Shown: one piece after another, positions 31,946-40,460 of the stretch
Numbering within the stretch: the stretch's first letter is position 1
How the letters are laid out: each line of letters begins with the position of its first letter
DNA from: Chitinibacter sp. SCUT-21
GTDB lineage: Bacteria > Pseudomonadota > Gammaproteobacteria > Burkholderiales > Chitinibacteraceae
DNA: 64,000 nucleotides
Assembly (NCBI GenBank): GCA_041874755.1
Contig: CP102611.1
Span: 2,046,001-2,110,000, forward strand
Direction: 5' to 3'
Program-made: the position numbers and the translations under genes
Notes under the pieces: generated by a model
What the model was told of the DNA's origin: nothing
The model's database searches: none
Seen by the model: only the letters and a program-made list of their open reading frames with translations

Positions 31946-32632
31946 ATGCTTAAGCTAGGACGATTGCGCAACCCCCTCATAGCCTTGGGCGTGGGGGTGT
32001 TGTTGTTATGGCAAGTGATCGCGCCCGCATGGTCGGGTTGGGATTTCAATCAATTGATTAAACTCGCGCAGCAACGTTATGGCGCGAATGCCGCCAAATT
32101 AATGAATGATGCGCAGCAAGTGATCAGTGGGGCAAAAACCCTCCCTGAAGCGGATAAACTCAAGCGCGTGAACGAGTTTTTCAATCGCCGCGTGCAGTTT
32201 CAAGACGATAGCCAGATCTGGCAGCAAAATGATTACTGGGCCTCGCCACTCGAAATGATCGGCAAGGGCGCAGGCGACTGCGAAGACTTTGCCATCATCA
32301 AATACATGGCGCTTAAAGAGCTGGGCGTCCCAGCCGAAAAACTGCGCCTGAGCTATGTGAAGGCCAAAATTGGCGGCAGCAATAGCACCGTGACGCAAGC
32401 GCATATGGTGCTGACGTATTACCCTAGTCCAGACGCCGAGCCCTTGATTTTAGATAATCTGATTACCGACATTCGCCCCGCCAGCCGCCGCCCCGATTTA
32501 ACGCCGGTGTTTAGCTTTAATAGCGAGGGGATTTTTGCCGGCGGTGGTAATCAGCCATCGGCGTCGGTTGATCGTTTATCGCGCTGGAAAGATGTACTGC
32601 TGCGGATGAAAAGCGACGGCATCGAATTTTAA
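31946..32632 (+). CDS. lapG: LapG-type periplasmic cysteine protease
   Basis: 228 residues of the bacterial transglutaminase-like cysteine proteinase family. An N-terminal membrane segment or signal (ALGVGVLLLWQVIAPAW) leads into the periplasmic enzyme. The catalytic triad is Cys112 (GDCEDFA), His153 (AHMVL) and Asp170 (LILDNL); acidic residues beside Cys112 match the calcium site of LapG. LapG cuts LapA-type adhesins at a TAAG-like site, releasing them from the surface. Its likely substrate begins at 50708 with TAAG at residues 121-124. It lies 14 nt after the HD-GYP gene and 13 nt before lapD. Confidence 0.93.
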   Translation: MLKLGRLRNPLIALGVGVLLLWQVIAPAWSGWDFNQLIKLAQQRYGANAAKLMNDAQQVISGAKTLPEADKLKRVNEFFNRRVQFQDDSQIWQQNDYWASPLEMIGKGAGDCEDFAIIKYMALKELGVPAEKLRLSYVKAKIGGSNSTVTQAHMVLTYYPSPDAEPLILDNLITDIRPASRRPDLTPVFSFNSEGIFAGGGNQPSASVDRLSRWKDVLLRMKSDGIEF

Positions 32633-32645
32633 GGAAGATTTACCC

Positions 32646-34559
32646 ATGTCATTATTTCGCCAAGTTTGGCTTATGATTCTTTGCTCTGCTTTGATGGCGT
32701 TTATCGTTGCGCTGTTAGTTAGCACGATCAATGCGCGCGATTATTTGCAAACTCAGCTCTATACGCAAAGCAGCGATAACGCCTCGTCGCTGGCGCTGTC
32801 GATTTCGCAGCAGGCGGATGATCCGGCGATGATTGAGTTGATGAGTAATGCGCTCTTTGATTCTGGCCATTTCGCGCTGATTCGCATTAGCGACCCGCAC
32901 GGCAAGGTGATTCATGAGTTGCGCAATAAAGACCTCCCCAGCCAAGTACCCGCGTGGTTTATTGCGCAGTTTCCAATTACGGTGAGCCCCGGCACCGCGC
33001 TAATTAGTAATGGCTGGAAGCAGGCCGGCAAGGTGGAAATCCAAGCGCATTCGCGCTTTGCGTATGAATCATTGTGGAAAAGCGCTAAGCGTTTGTTATT
33101 GTGGATGCTGCTGGGGGGTATTATTACTGGTGCTTTGATGCAAATGTTGCTTAGGCATATACGTAAGCCTATCTTGCAAATGATGGAGCAAGCCGCAGCG
33201 ATCAGCGAGCGCCGTTTTATCAATGTGCCACCGCCACGCTATATCGAATTACGCCCGATGGCCGATGCGATGAATAGCATGGTGAACCGCGTGAAAGCCA
33301 TGCTGGATGAACAATCAGCACACATCGAGGCACTGAATCGCGACGCCAATCGCGATCCTGTCACGGGCTTGGCGAACCGTAGCTTCTTCTTAGGCAATGT
33401 GGCCAATGCCCTAAGTGATGAAGAAAGCTTGCCTAATGGGGCTTTGTATATGCTGCGCCTGAATGATTTGGCCAGCATCAACCGCGATTTGGGTCGTGCA
33501 GCCACCGATAAATTACTCACTGAATTAGCAACCGTGCTTGCTCACTGGGCCGATCAATACCCCGGCTGGCAAGCAGCTCGGTTAAACGGTGCCGATTTTG
33601 CCCTGTTTGCCCCAGGCCAAGCGCCAGATTTGGCGTTTGCCGAGCAACTGCTCGCCGATATTGCCGATTTAGCGCCAAGTATCAGCAAATTGTTGTCGAT
33701 CGGCTATAGCGCGTATCAGCAGGGCGAGAGTGTTGGCGCTTTACTAAGCCGCACCGATGCGGCACTCGCACAGGCCGAGTTACAACCCCACAATGCCGTC
33801 GCCGGTGGCGCGCACACTGCGATCAAAGCCAGCCGACCCAATTCGGAATGGCTGCACATACTGCAAACGGCGATCGATCAGCAGCAGTTTGTGGCCGCCA
33901 GCTTTGCGGTGCTCGATTTTAACGGCCAGCTACTGCACAAAGAGCTGATGCTACGGCTACCCGACCGCGTCTCGGGTGAATTGCAATCGGCGGGTGTGTT
34001 TATGCCGTTTGCCACACGCTTTAATTTGTTGCCGGCGATTGATTTGGCTGCGGTACGGCTAGGCTTGGATTTATTGGCGCAGGAATCCGCTGACGTGGCG
34101 GTTAATATTGCCTCGCAATCGGTGTCGAATGTGCCATTTAGGCGCGATTTAGCCGCGCTACTAGCGCAGCAAACGCCTGAAACTTTAGCGCGCTTATGGC
34201 TGGAAGTGACCGAAAACGCCTTAGTGGAAGATCTAGAATCTTTGTCGACGTTTATTACCGAAATGCGCAAATTAGGCATCAAAGTGGGGGTTGAACATTT
34301 TGGCCGCCAAATTGGCAGCATGCCCAAGCTCTACGATTTACCGTTGGCCTATTTGAAAATAGACAGCAGTTATATTCACGAAATTGATCAACAGCCGGGC
34401 AATCAGCAGTTGATCAAAGCCGTGCTGGCGGTGACCAATACGCTGAATATCCGCAGTATCGCTGAATTGGTCCGCACCGAAGGTGAGTGGCAAACGCTGC
34501 AACAATTGGGGCTGACTGGTGCAACGGGGCCTTATACGAGTCAGGTGTTGCAACAATAG
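32646..34559 (+). CDS. lapD: LapD-type c-di-GMP receptor with degenerate GGDEF and EAL domains
   Basis: 637 residues. Membrane segment at 7-27; periplasmic LapD/MoxY-type domain at about 30-145 with SNGWKQAGKV, whose Trp124 matches the Trp that LapD inserts into LapG; second membrane segment at 150-170; HAMP at 171-225; GGDEF-like domain with NGADF at 314-318 instead of GG(D/E)EF; EAL-like domain with KELMLR at 432-437 instead of EALxR. Both catalytic motifs are broken, so it should bind c-di-GMP without making or cutting it. When bound it sequesters LapG and keeps the adhesin on the surface. Confidence 0.93.
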   Translation: MSLFRQVWLMILCSALMAFIVALLVSTINARDYLQTQLYTQSSDNASSLALSISQQADDPAMIELMSNALFDSGHFALIRISDPHGKVIHELRNKDLPSQVPAWFIAQFPITVSPGTALISNGWKQAGKVEIQAHSRFAYESLWKSAKRLLLWMLLGGIITGALMQMLLRHIRKPILQMMEQAAAISERRFINVPPPRYIELRPMADAMNSMVNRVKAMLDEQSAHIEALNRDANRDPVTGLANRSFFLGNVANALSDEESLPNGALYMLRLNDLASINRDLGRAATDKLLTELATVLAHWADQYPGWQAARLNGADFALFAPGQAPDLAFAEQLLADIADLAPSISKLLSIGYSAYQQGESVGALLSRTDAALAQAELQPHNAVAGGAHTAIKASRPNSEWLHILQTAIDQQQFVAASFAVLDFNGQLLHKELMLRLPDRVSGELQSAGVFMPFATRFNLLPAIDLAAVRLGLDLLAQESADVAVNIASQSVSNVPFRRDLAALLAQQTPETLARLWLEVTENALVEDLESLSTFITEMRKLGIKVGVEHFGRQIGSMPKLYDLPLAYLKIDSSYIHEIDQQPGNQQLIKAVLAVTNTLNIRSIAELVRTEGEWQTLQQLGLTGATGPYTSQVLQQ

Positions 34560-34654
34560 ACTGCACTGCTGTGTTGCGGTGAAGGGCCATCTGGCCTTGC
34601 CGCAGCTGATTATGCCTGCCATGCTGCATAATAGATTGAGTGTGGAGAGCAGAC

Positions 34655-35395
34655 ATGAAGTGGCTTCTGAGTCTTTGCTGCCTTATTGTTTATCCTGCAT
34701 TGGCGCTCGAGCCACTGCGCGTTGGCATTGGTGAAACCAAGCTACCTTATGTGTCATCCGAGACGCAATCGGGCATCGAGTACGAAATCATCCAGCAAGC
34801 GTTTAAGTTGGCTGGGATTCCGATTCGGTTTGAGCACATGCCCAATAAGCGAGCGCAATTGCTCCTGAGCCTCAACCAGCTCGACGCGGCGATTAATACC
34901 AAGGGCCAGATTGTTTCCGAACCCTATATCGTTTACCAAAATATGGCGATTAGCCGCTGCGCGAGCCAATTCAATATCCAGCAGGTGAGTGATCTACAGG
35001 GCAAATCAGTCGTGGCCTTTCACAATGCCAACCAGTTTTTGGGTGAAGAATTTGCCCAACTGGCACGGGATAAAGCGCATTACCAAGAAATCTCTCCGCA
35101 GCAATTGATGAATCGCATGCTGCTGTCCGAACGTGTGGACGTTGTGATCAGCGACATCAATATTTTCCGCCATTTCAACCTAGAGCTTGATCCAAAAGGC
35201 AGCCAAAAAATCTGCCCCTTTGCCATTTTCCCGCCTACGCGGTATCGCTTGGAATTTAACGATGCCGTGATACGTGATCGCTTTAATCTAGCGTTGCAGC
35301 AACTTAGCCAAAATGGCTTCTATGAAAAAATGGCACAAAAATATTTACCTTCCTTCTCTGGCAACACCGCTAAAAAGCCATCGTTTCAACCCTAA
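34655..35395 (+). CDS. Periplasmic solute-binding protein family 3
   Basis: 246 residues from the ATG at 34655, which has GGAGAG 8 bases upstream; an ATG at 34640 is in frame but lacks this. The signal peptide MKWLLSLCCLIVYPALA is followed by LRVGIGETKLPYVSSETQSG and a bilobed type II binding fold (DAAINTKG, LQGKSVVAFHNAN, RVDVVISDINIF). It resembles amino-acid-type SBP_bac_3 proteins. No permease or ATPase genes are adjacent, so it could be an orphan sensor partner. It follows lapD by 95 bases. Confidence 0.85.
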   Translation: MKWLLSLCCLIVYPALALEPLRVGIGETKLPYVSSETQSGIEYEIIQQAFKLAGIPIRFEHMPNKRAQLLLSLNQLDAAINTKGQIVSEPYIVYQNMAISRCASQFNIQQVSDLQGKSVVAFHNANQFLGEEFAQLARDKAHYQEISPQQLMNRMLLSERVDVVISDINIFRHFNLELDPKGSQKICPFAIFPPTRYRLEFNDAVIRDRFNLALQQLSQNGFYEKMAQKYLPSFSGNTAKKPSFQP

Positions 35396-35515
35396 TGGTA
35401 GGCAGAGCAGCGATGCGCGTTGCGACATTGAGCTTCTCCTTGGCTACAGCAAGGTGGGGTTATTCTGTAACGGATTGACGAAAAAAAGCTGAAATAATTC
35501 CTTGTCTGTTATTTC

Positions 35516-35543
35516 TTGTGTAGTAAGATTGGTGGCATAAAAT
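35516..35543 (+). promoter_or_regulatory. Likely sigma-70 promoter
   Basis: TTGTGT, 16 bases, TAAAAT, placed 36 bases before the ATG of the small secreted protein. Confidence 0.45.
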
Positions 35544-35578
35544 TTGCACAATCTACTGAAATTGCATAAGGAACCATC

Positions 35579-35848
35579 ATGCGTATCGTCCAAATTATCA
35601 TCGCTAGTGTCTGCGCTCTTGCCTTAACCCAGCCCGCGCTGGCGGGATGTAAAAAAGAAATCAAAGAAACACGCGAATTGATTGAGCGTGATAAAGACCA
35701 ATACACCCTAGTTGCCAGAAATAAAGCTTTGGCCGATTTATTAAGCGCCGAAGCTAAACTGATCGACTTAAACCCATTGCTTGATTTGGATTGCCTAAAA
35801 ATGGTTCGCAAAGCGAAAGCTGAGTTACGCAAAGGTAAGAAAAAGTGA
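35579..35848 (+). CDS. Small exported protein, unknown function
   Basis: 89 residues. A clear signal peptide (MRIVQIIIASVCALALTQPALA) leaves a mature basic protein of about 67 residues starting GCKKEIKE, with two cysteines (GCKK and LDCLK) that could form one disulfide. The rest is predicted helical and ends in KKGKKK-like lysines. AAGGA lies 7 bases before the ATG. I do not recognise its family. Confidence 0.75.
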   Translation: MRIVQIIIASVCALALTQPALAGCKKEIKETRELIERDKDQYTLVARNKALADLLSAEAKLIDLNPLLDLDCLKMVRKAKAELRKGKKK

Positions 35849-36428
35849 GTTAGTTGTATGCATAGCCTGCTGGCGCAGGCGGTGAACCGGTGGCTTCGTC
35901 CGCCGGACGACGTGATGGAGCGTGCCTGATTGACGCGAAACCCCGTCCAACAATTGGAAGGGCGCCGCAAGACTCGCTGCGCTAGCTTGGGTTTTATCCG
36001 GCTACGCCGCGATGTTTGAATGCGCGTTCCGCCGCGCTACCCTCAGTCGGTCGTGAGCCAAACAAAAAACTGTTTGTCTCACTCCACTCCCTCGGCGATG
36101 GGCGACAGGGGATTTAAGCCCCAGACCAACGAGCGCGTACAAGATGGATATTGGGTATATCCGCCAAAGCCAGTTGAGATATAGTTTTTAGGGCAACACC
36201 AAGGCATGTATTTCCTGAAATCGTTGGGCTGCACCAATTCCCCTACGTCTGCGCCGAGCGAGGAACAAGCGGCAAGGGAATTCGGCGGGCTCTGTTTTGT
36301 TAAAGCCCGCCGCCTTGCCGATTGTCCGCAGTCGAGGCGTGACGGAGCTTGGCAGCTTGCTGCCTTAGCGTAGGCCGTGGCCTAAGGCCAGCATCGGCGT
36401 AGCCGACGCAGATGTGGGGTCGCCTTCC
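35849..36428. other. 580-bp gene-free GC-rich region with hairpins
   Basis: No credible coding frame on either strand. It is more GC-rich than its surroundings and holds several inverted repeats, the largest at 36270-36320: CGGCAAGG...CGGCGGGCT pairing with AGCCCGCCG...CCTTGCCG. Another is CCTTAG...CTAAGG near 36361-36386. It runs directly into the 94-bp repeats below and may be one compound intergenic element. Confidence 0.55.
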
Positions 36429-36522
36429 TTTGCTTACTTTCCTTGGCGAGGCAAGGAAAGTAAGTGCAGCGGCGCATAGCCGCTAATCCGTGGTGGATGG
36501 CACATTGCAGGTAAAGAAAAAC
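36429..36522. repeat. 94-bp direct repeat, copy A, with internal hairpin
   Basis: Matches copy B at 36618-36711 with about 10 differences in 94 bases. It contains a perfect 13-bp inverted repeat CTTACTTTCCTTG / CAAGGAAAGTAAG at 36433-36464. Short frames inside are not genes. Confidence 0.85.
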
Positions 36523-36525
36523 ACC

Positions 36526-36558
36526 GTAGGGCGTGGTTAGCCGAAGGCGTAACCCGCC
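36526..36558. repeat. GTAGGGCG-type palindromic unit 1
   Basis: GTAGGGCG...GGCG...CCCGCC: an imperfect inverted repeat flanked by GTAGGG, the same border seen in the other palindromes of this region. Confidence 0.5.
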
Positions 36559-36592
36559 AATTAGGTTGTGAATCAACAAACATTGCTCAGCG

Positions 36593-36612
36593 CGGGTCAA
36601 GACCCGCCCTAC
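36593..36612. repeat. GTAGGGCG-type palindromic unit 2
   Basis: CGGGTC-AA-GACCCG followed by CCCTAC, i.e. the reverse orientation of the GTAGGG border. Confidence 0.5.
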
Positions 36613-36617
36613 ACGGC

Positions 36618-36711
36618 TTTGCTTACTTTCCTTGGCGAAGCAAGGAAAGTGAGTGCCGCGGCGCACAGCCGCCAATCCGTGGTGGATGACGTATTACAGG
36701 CAAAGAAAAAC
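36618..36711. repeat. 94-bp direct repeat, copy B, with internal hairpin
   Basis: Second copy of the 94-bp unit at 36429-36522, same orientation, 189 bases away. Its inverted repeat has one mismatch (GTGAG instead of GTAAG). Confidence 0.85.
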
Positions 36712-36730
36712 CGCCATAGTTGGCGGTTTT
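36706..36730. terminator. Hairpin with A/T flanks, possible terminator
   Basis: AAAAACCGCCA-TAGT-TGGCGGTTTT at the end of repeat copy B. It could stop transcription in either direction; no gene directly feeds it. Confidence 0.5.
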
Positions 36731-36746
36731 GGAGTTTGTAGCATGC

Positions 36747-36776
36747 GGCGTAATGCCTTCGGCGATTACGCCCTAC
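36747..36776. repeat. GTAGGGCG-type palindromic unit 3
   Basis: GGCGTAAT...ATTACGCC arms 10 bases apart, followed by CCCTAC. Confidence 0.6.
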
Positions 36777-36835
36777 CGTACTGGCACATCGATGCCGTAT
36801 TAGGAGAAAGAAGTCCATCCGATTGCCCTACATTG

Positions 36836-37297
36836 CTAATATAAAAGGTTTGGATTTCTTGATAGATAATCTTGCGCCCAAACCGATAAACGATAGCCAT
36901 GCTTTTGGTCTTGTCTAATGGTCCCTGTTGGGTACATTAATTTGCATGCGGTCAACCAATCAATACTTGTATCTTTGGGGTTAAAAAAATATTCATTTGA
37001 TTGTTCAAGGATAAATTTACTCAGAATTAATTTATCAGAAGGCTTCAAGATTTTTAAAATTCGGATTACTTTCTTTTTTTGCAAACTCTCTGATATAGAA
37101 GCCTTAGCCCATTGCGAAATGTCTTTGCAGGTGTCGTAAAGAGATCCTGCTAGAAGTATTGCATAAAACAAAACCCAGTAAGTGTAATTGTTTGAAATGT
37201 AAATCGATAGTTTTTTATCGATATTAATTAAATAAAAAAACCAAATGATAGTGGTTAGGAGTAATAAAAATTGGCAGGATAACTTTACGTATTTCAT
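36836..37297 (-). CDS. SieB-like (superinfection exclusion B family) membrane protein
   Basis: 153 residues. Two membrane segments (LLLLTTIIWFFYLINI and YWVLFYAILLAGSLY) are followed by a cytosolic domain: KKKVIRILKILKPSDKLILS, then a segment ending YRLSVWAQDYLSRNP. This order of two helices, an L-x-x-L-x-P-x-(D/E)-K-x-I-L helix and a terminal W-A-x-x-Y-L is what I recall of SieB-type proteins, in which phage SieB aborts infection by other phages. The gene is clearly AT-richer than its neighbours and lies among repeats, suggesting transfer. It is isolated and leftward. Assignment by eye only. Confidence 0.6.
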   Translation of the reverse strand: MKYVKLSCQFLLLLTTIIWFFYLINIDKKLSIYISNNYTYWVLFYAILLAGSLYDTCKDISQWAKASISESLQKKKVIRILKILKPSDKLILSKFILEQSNEYFFNPKDTSIDWLTACKLMYPTGTIRQDQKHGYRLSVWAQDYLSRNPNLLY

Positions 37298-37519
37298 TGC
37301 GAGAAAATCTCTTGGAGAAGAATGATTTAATTTCGTGTTAGGTTGATTTTAGAATCTGGGCTTGTGGCCTAAATCTGCCCAGTCCCAATTATGGGCTGTG
37401 TTGATACTTTTAATTGGGCCACACAACTATGTTGATCGCTAATAGATATATTACAGTTGCCAGCCAAACATCAGACAATCCTAATGCCTAGCCGTCGTGC
37501 ACTTGCAACAGTGCGATAA

Positions 37520-37545
37520 GGCGTAATCGCCATAGGTATTACGCC
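37520..37545. repeat. GTAGGGCG-type palindromic unit 4
   Basis: GGCGTAAT...ATTACGCC with the same arm sequence as unit 3, separated by 10 bases. Confidence 0.6.
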
Positions 37546-37570
37546 GCAAGTGACGATGTGCATTTCATTC

Positions 37571-37604
37571 GGCGTATTGCCGCTTAGCGGCAATACGCCC
37601 TACC
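37571..37604. repeat. Perfect palindrome just after polA (unit 5)
   Basis: GGCGTATTGCCGCT-T-AGCGGCAATACGCC: 14-bp perfect arms with a single-base loop, followed by CTACC. It lies 9 bases after the polA stop on the minus strand, so it could also form the 3' end of the polA transcript, although no T run follows. Confidence 0.75.
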
Positions 37605-37607
37605 TAA

Positions 37608-40385
37608 TTAATGCGCCTCTTCCCAATTTTCCCCAACCCCCACTTCCGCCAATAACGGCACTTTCAGCGTCGCTACATTGCCCATAATCTCCGGCAATTT
37701 AGCTTTCACCAATTCCAGCTCCCCCTCGGGTACTTCCAAAATCAATTCATCATGCACCTGCAACAGCAGCCGACTCTGCAATTTTTCCGCAATCAGCCAA
37801 TTATTCACCGCCACCATCGCTAGCTTGATGAGGTCAGCTGCCGTGCCCTGCATCGGCGCATTGATCGCTGCGCGCTCGGCGCCGGCGCGTTGCGCGCCGT
37901 TGGATGATTTGATCGCCGGCAACCACAGGCGGCGCCCGAACACGGTTTCTACATAGCCCGCATCACGCGCGGCGGCGCGGGTGACTTCCATGTATTCGGC
38001 GACGCCGGGGAAGCGATTGAAGTAGCGTTCGATAAAGGTTTTCGCCGCTTCGCGAGTAATTTCGAGCTGGGCGGCGAGGCCAAACGCGCTCATGCCGTAG
38101 ATCAGGCCAAAGTTAATGCTCTTGGCGTAGCGGCGCTGCTCGCTGGTCACTTCATCCAGACCCACGCCAAACACTTCGGCGGCGGTGGCTTTGTGAATGT
38201 CGAGACCCTGCTCAAAGGCGCGGATCAGCGCGGCATCGCCCGATAGATGCGCCATGATGCGCAGCTCGATCTGCGAGTAATCGGCTGACACAATTTTGCT
38301 GCCGGCGGGCGCGATAAAGGCTTCGCGGATTTTGCGGCCTTCCGGCGTGCGCACCGGGATGTTTTGCAGGTTCGGGTCGGACGAGCTCAGGCGGCCTGTG
38401 ACCGCCACGGTCTGGTTAAAGCTGGTGTGCACGCGGCCGGTGGCGGCGTTGATCATCAGCGGCAGCTTGTCGGTGTAGGTGGATTTGAGTTTGGCGAGGC
38501 TACGGTGTTCGAGCAGCACTTTCGGTAGCGGGTAGTCTTTCGCCAATTCGCTAAGTACTTCTTCGTCGGTCGATGGCGCGCCTTTTGGCGTTTTTTTGAT
38601 CACCGGCAGTTTCAATTTGTCGAAAAAAATCTCGCCAAGCTGTTTCGGTGAACCGAGGTTAAACGGTTGGCCGGCCAGCTCGTAGGCTTGCTGTTCCAAC
38701 TCGATCAGGCGCAGGCCGATGTCGTGGCTCTGGCGGTTCAGCTTATTGGCGTCGACCAAAATACCGTTGCGTTCCATCACGTACAGCACTTGGCGCGACG
38801 GCATTTCGATCTCGCGGTAAACGTAATTTAGCCCCGCATTGGCTTGCAAGCGCGGCAACAGGGTATGGGCTAGGCGGCCAGTAATATCCGCGTCTTCCGC
38901 TGCATACGCGGTGGCGGTATCCAGATCAACCTCGGCAAAGCCAATTTGCTTGGCGCCTTTGCCGCAAATGTCTTCGTATTTAATCGTCGTTTCACCGAGC
39001 TCGCGCGCGGCTTGGTCGTCCATATTGTGCTTTTCGTGGCTGGCCAGTACATACGACATTAGCAGCGTATCGTCTTCGATTCCCGCCAAATTAATGCCTA
39101 AATTCGCCAAAACGTGCTGATCGTATTTTAGATTTTGGCCGACTTTTTTATGCTCGGCGGATTCCAGCCACGGTTTTAGTTGCAGCAGCGTAGCGTCAAA
39201 CGGCAGCTGCTCAGGGGTATCAGCACCGTGGTGCGCCAGCGGCAAATAGGCGGCTTCGCCCGCTTGCACCGAGAACGACATACCGACCAAGCGCGCCTGC
39301 ATTTGATCGAGGCTATCGGTTTCGGTGTCGAACGCCGTCATTGCTGCGGCGTTGATTTTATCTATCCACTTGGCGAGCAATTCGGGCGTGTTAATGCATT
39401 CGTAATGGCGCTCAACCGGTGCGGCGGGTTCGCTTGATACTGCGGCAGGTATTGCTGCGGGAGCTTCTTCTGCAAATAGGTCTGAGGTAATACCCTTGGG
39501 TGCTTCGGGTTTGGCCGCTTGGCCGACTTTGCCTTCCATCTCGCGCACCCAAGTGCGGAAATTAAAGCGGGTAAACAGCTGCAATAGCGTCGCGCTGTCC
39601 TCGTCTTTCGGCGCCAGATCGCTTAGGCCATTGGGCAGCTCGGCCGAGAGATCAACGTCGCATTTGATCGTTACCAGCTCTTTCGCGGTGGGTAGCCATT
39701 GCAAAGTATCGCGCAGATTTTGCCCGACCACGCCTTTGATGGATTCGGCGTTGGCGACCAGATTATCGAGGTTGCCGTATTCGGCCAGCCATTTGGCGGC
39801 GGTTTTTGGGCCGCATTTGGGCACACCCGGCACGTTGTCAACGGTGTCGCCGATCAGCGCGAGGTAATCGACAATCTGCTCGGGCCAGACGTTGAATTTG
39901 GCAAACACGCCATCACGGTCGAGTACTTCTTCGGTCATGCTGTTTTCAATGCGCGCATGTTCGTCCACGAGCTGCGACATGTCTTTATCGCCGGTCGACA
40001 TAATTGTCGTGATGCCTTGCGCGGAGGCTTGCCGCGCCAGCGTGCCGATCACATCGTCGGCTTCGACGCCTTCGAGCATCAAAATCGGAATACCAAACGC
40101 GGCGACGGCTTGGTGGATCGGTTCGATTTGCACGCGCAGCTCGTCTGGCATTGGCGGGCGCTGCGCTTTGTATTGCGGGTAAATGTCGTCGCGGAAGGTT
40201 TTACCTTTAGCATCGAACACGCACGCGATATAATCAGCGTGAGTGTGTTGGCGCAGCTTTTTGAGCATGTTCACAAAGCCAAATAGCGCATTGCTCGGCG
40301 TGCCGTCGGGTGCGGATAGCTCTCGAATGGCGTGAAAGGCGCGGTAAAGATACGATGAACCGTCGATTAAAAGCAGCGTCGCCAT
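37608..40385 (-). CDS. polA: DNA polymerase I
   Basis: 925 residues from the ATG at 40385 (MATLLLIDGSSYLYRAFHA); the open frame continues to 40424 but lacks conservation. Three domains are intact: 5'-3' flap exonuclease (1 to about 290; FDAKGKTFRDDIY, GVEADDVIGTLA, STGDKDMSQL), 3'-5' proofreading exonuclease (FDTETDSLD, DITGRLA) and the polymerase (DYSQIELRIMAH, INFGLIYGMSAFGLA, LLQVHDELILE). It acts in Okazaki fragment maturation and repair. Divergent from the DUF2782 gene with about 75 bases between the starts. Confidence 0.98.
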   Translation of the reverse strand: MATLLLIDGSSYLYRAFHAIRELSAPDGTPSNALFGFVNMLKKLRQHTHADYIACVFDAKGKTFRDDIYPQYKAQRPPMPDELRVQIEPIHQAVAAFGIPILMLEGVEADDVIGTLARQASAQGITTIMSTGDKDMSQLVDEHARIENSMTEEVLDRDGVFAKFNVWPEQIVDYLALIGDTVDNVPGVPKCGPKTAAKWLAEYGNLDNLVANAESIKGVVGQNLRDTLQWLPTAKELVTIKCDVDLSAELPNGLSDLAPKDEDSATLLQLFTRFNFRTWVREMEGKVGQAAKPEAPKGITSDLFAEEAPAAIPAAVSSEPAAPVERHYECINTPELLAKWIDKINAAAMTAFDTETDSLDQMQARLVGMSFSVQAGEAAYLPLAHHGADTPEQLPFDATLLQLKPWLESAEHKKVGQNLKYDQHVLANLGINLAGIEDDTLLMSYVLASHEKHNMDDQAARELGETTIKYEDICGKGAKQIGFAEVDLDTATAYAAEDADITGRLAHTLLPRLQANAGLNYVYREIEMPSRQVLYVMERNGILVDANKLNRQSHDIGLRLIELEQQAYELAGQPFNLGSPKQLGEIFFDKLKLPVIKKTPKGAPSTDEEVLSELAKDYPLPKVLLEHRSLAKLKSTYTDKLPLMINAATGRVHTSFNQTVAVTGRLSSSDPNLQNIPVRTPEGRKIREAFIAPAGSKIVSADYSQIELRIMAHLSGDAALIRAFEQGLDIHKATAAEVFGVGLDEVTSEQRRYAKSINFGLIYGMSAFGLAAQLEITREAAKTFIERYFNRFPGVAEYMEVTRAAARDAGYVETVFGRRLWLPAIKSSNGAQRAGAERAAINAPMQGTAADLIKLAMVAVNNWLIAEKLQSRLLLQVHDELILEVPEGELELVKAKLPEIMGNVATLKVPLLAEVGVGENWEEAH

Positions 40386-40460
40386 GCGGGAGTTCTCTAT
40401 ACTGTGATTGGGTGTGCCGCCCATTATAAACGAGCAATGAACCTGTTAAGGGAGTGAACC

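Larger units (their letters stand above)
37298..37607. other. AT-rich gene-free spacer with two palindromes
   Basis: 310 bases upstream of the SieB-like gene and downstream of polA. The first part is AT-rich and should hold the SieB-like gene's promoter (not resolved). The second half contains two GTAGGGCG-type palindromes. No coding frame seen. Confidence 0.5.

Noticed and set aside
36382-36818. Leftward frames of 97 and 69 codons over the 94-bp repeats
   Set aside because: They follow the repeats and hairpins and show no conserved domain; such frames are typical misannotations of intergenic repeats.
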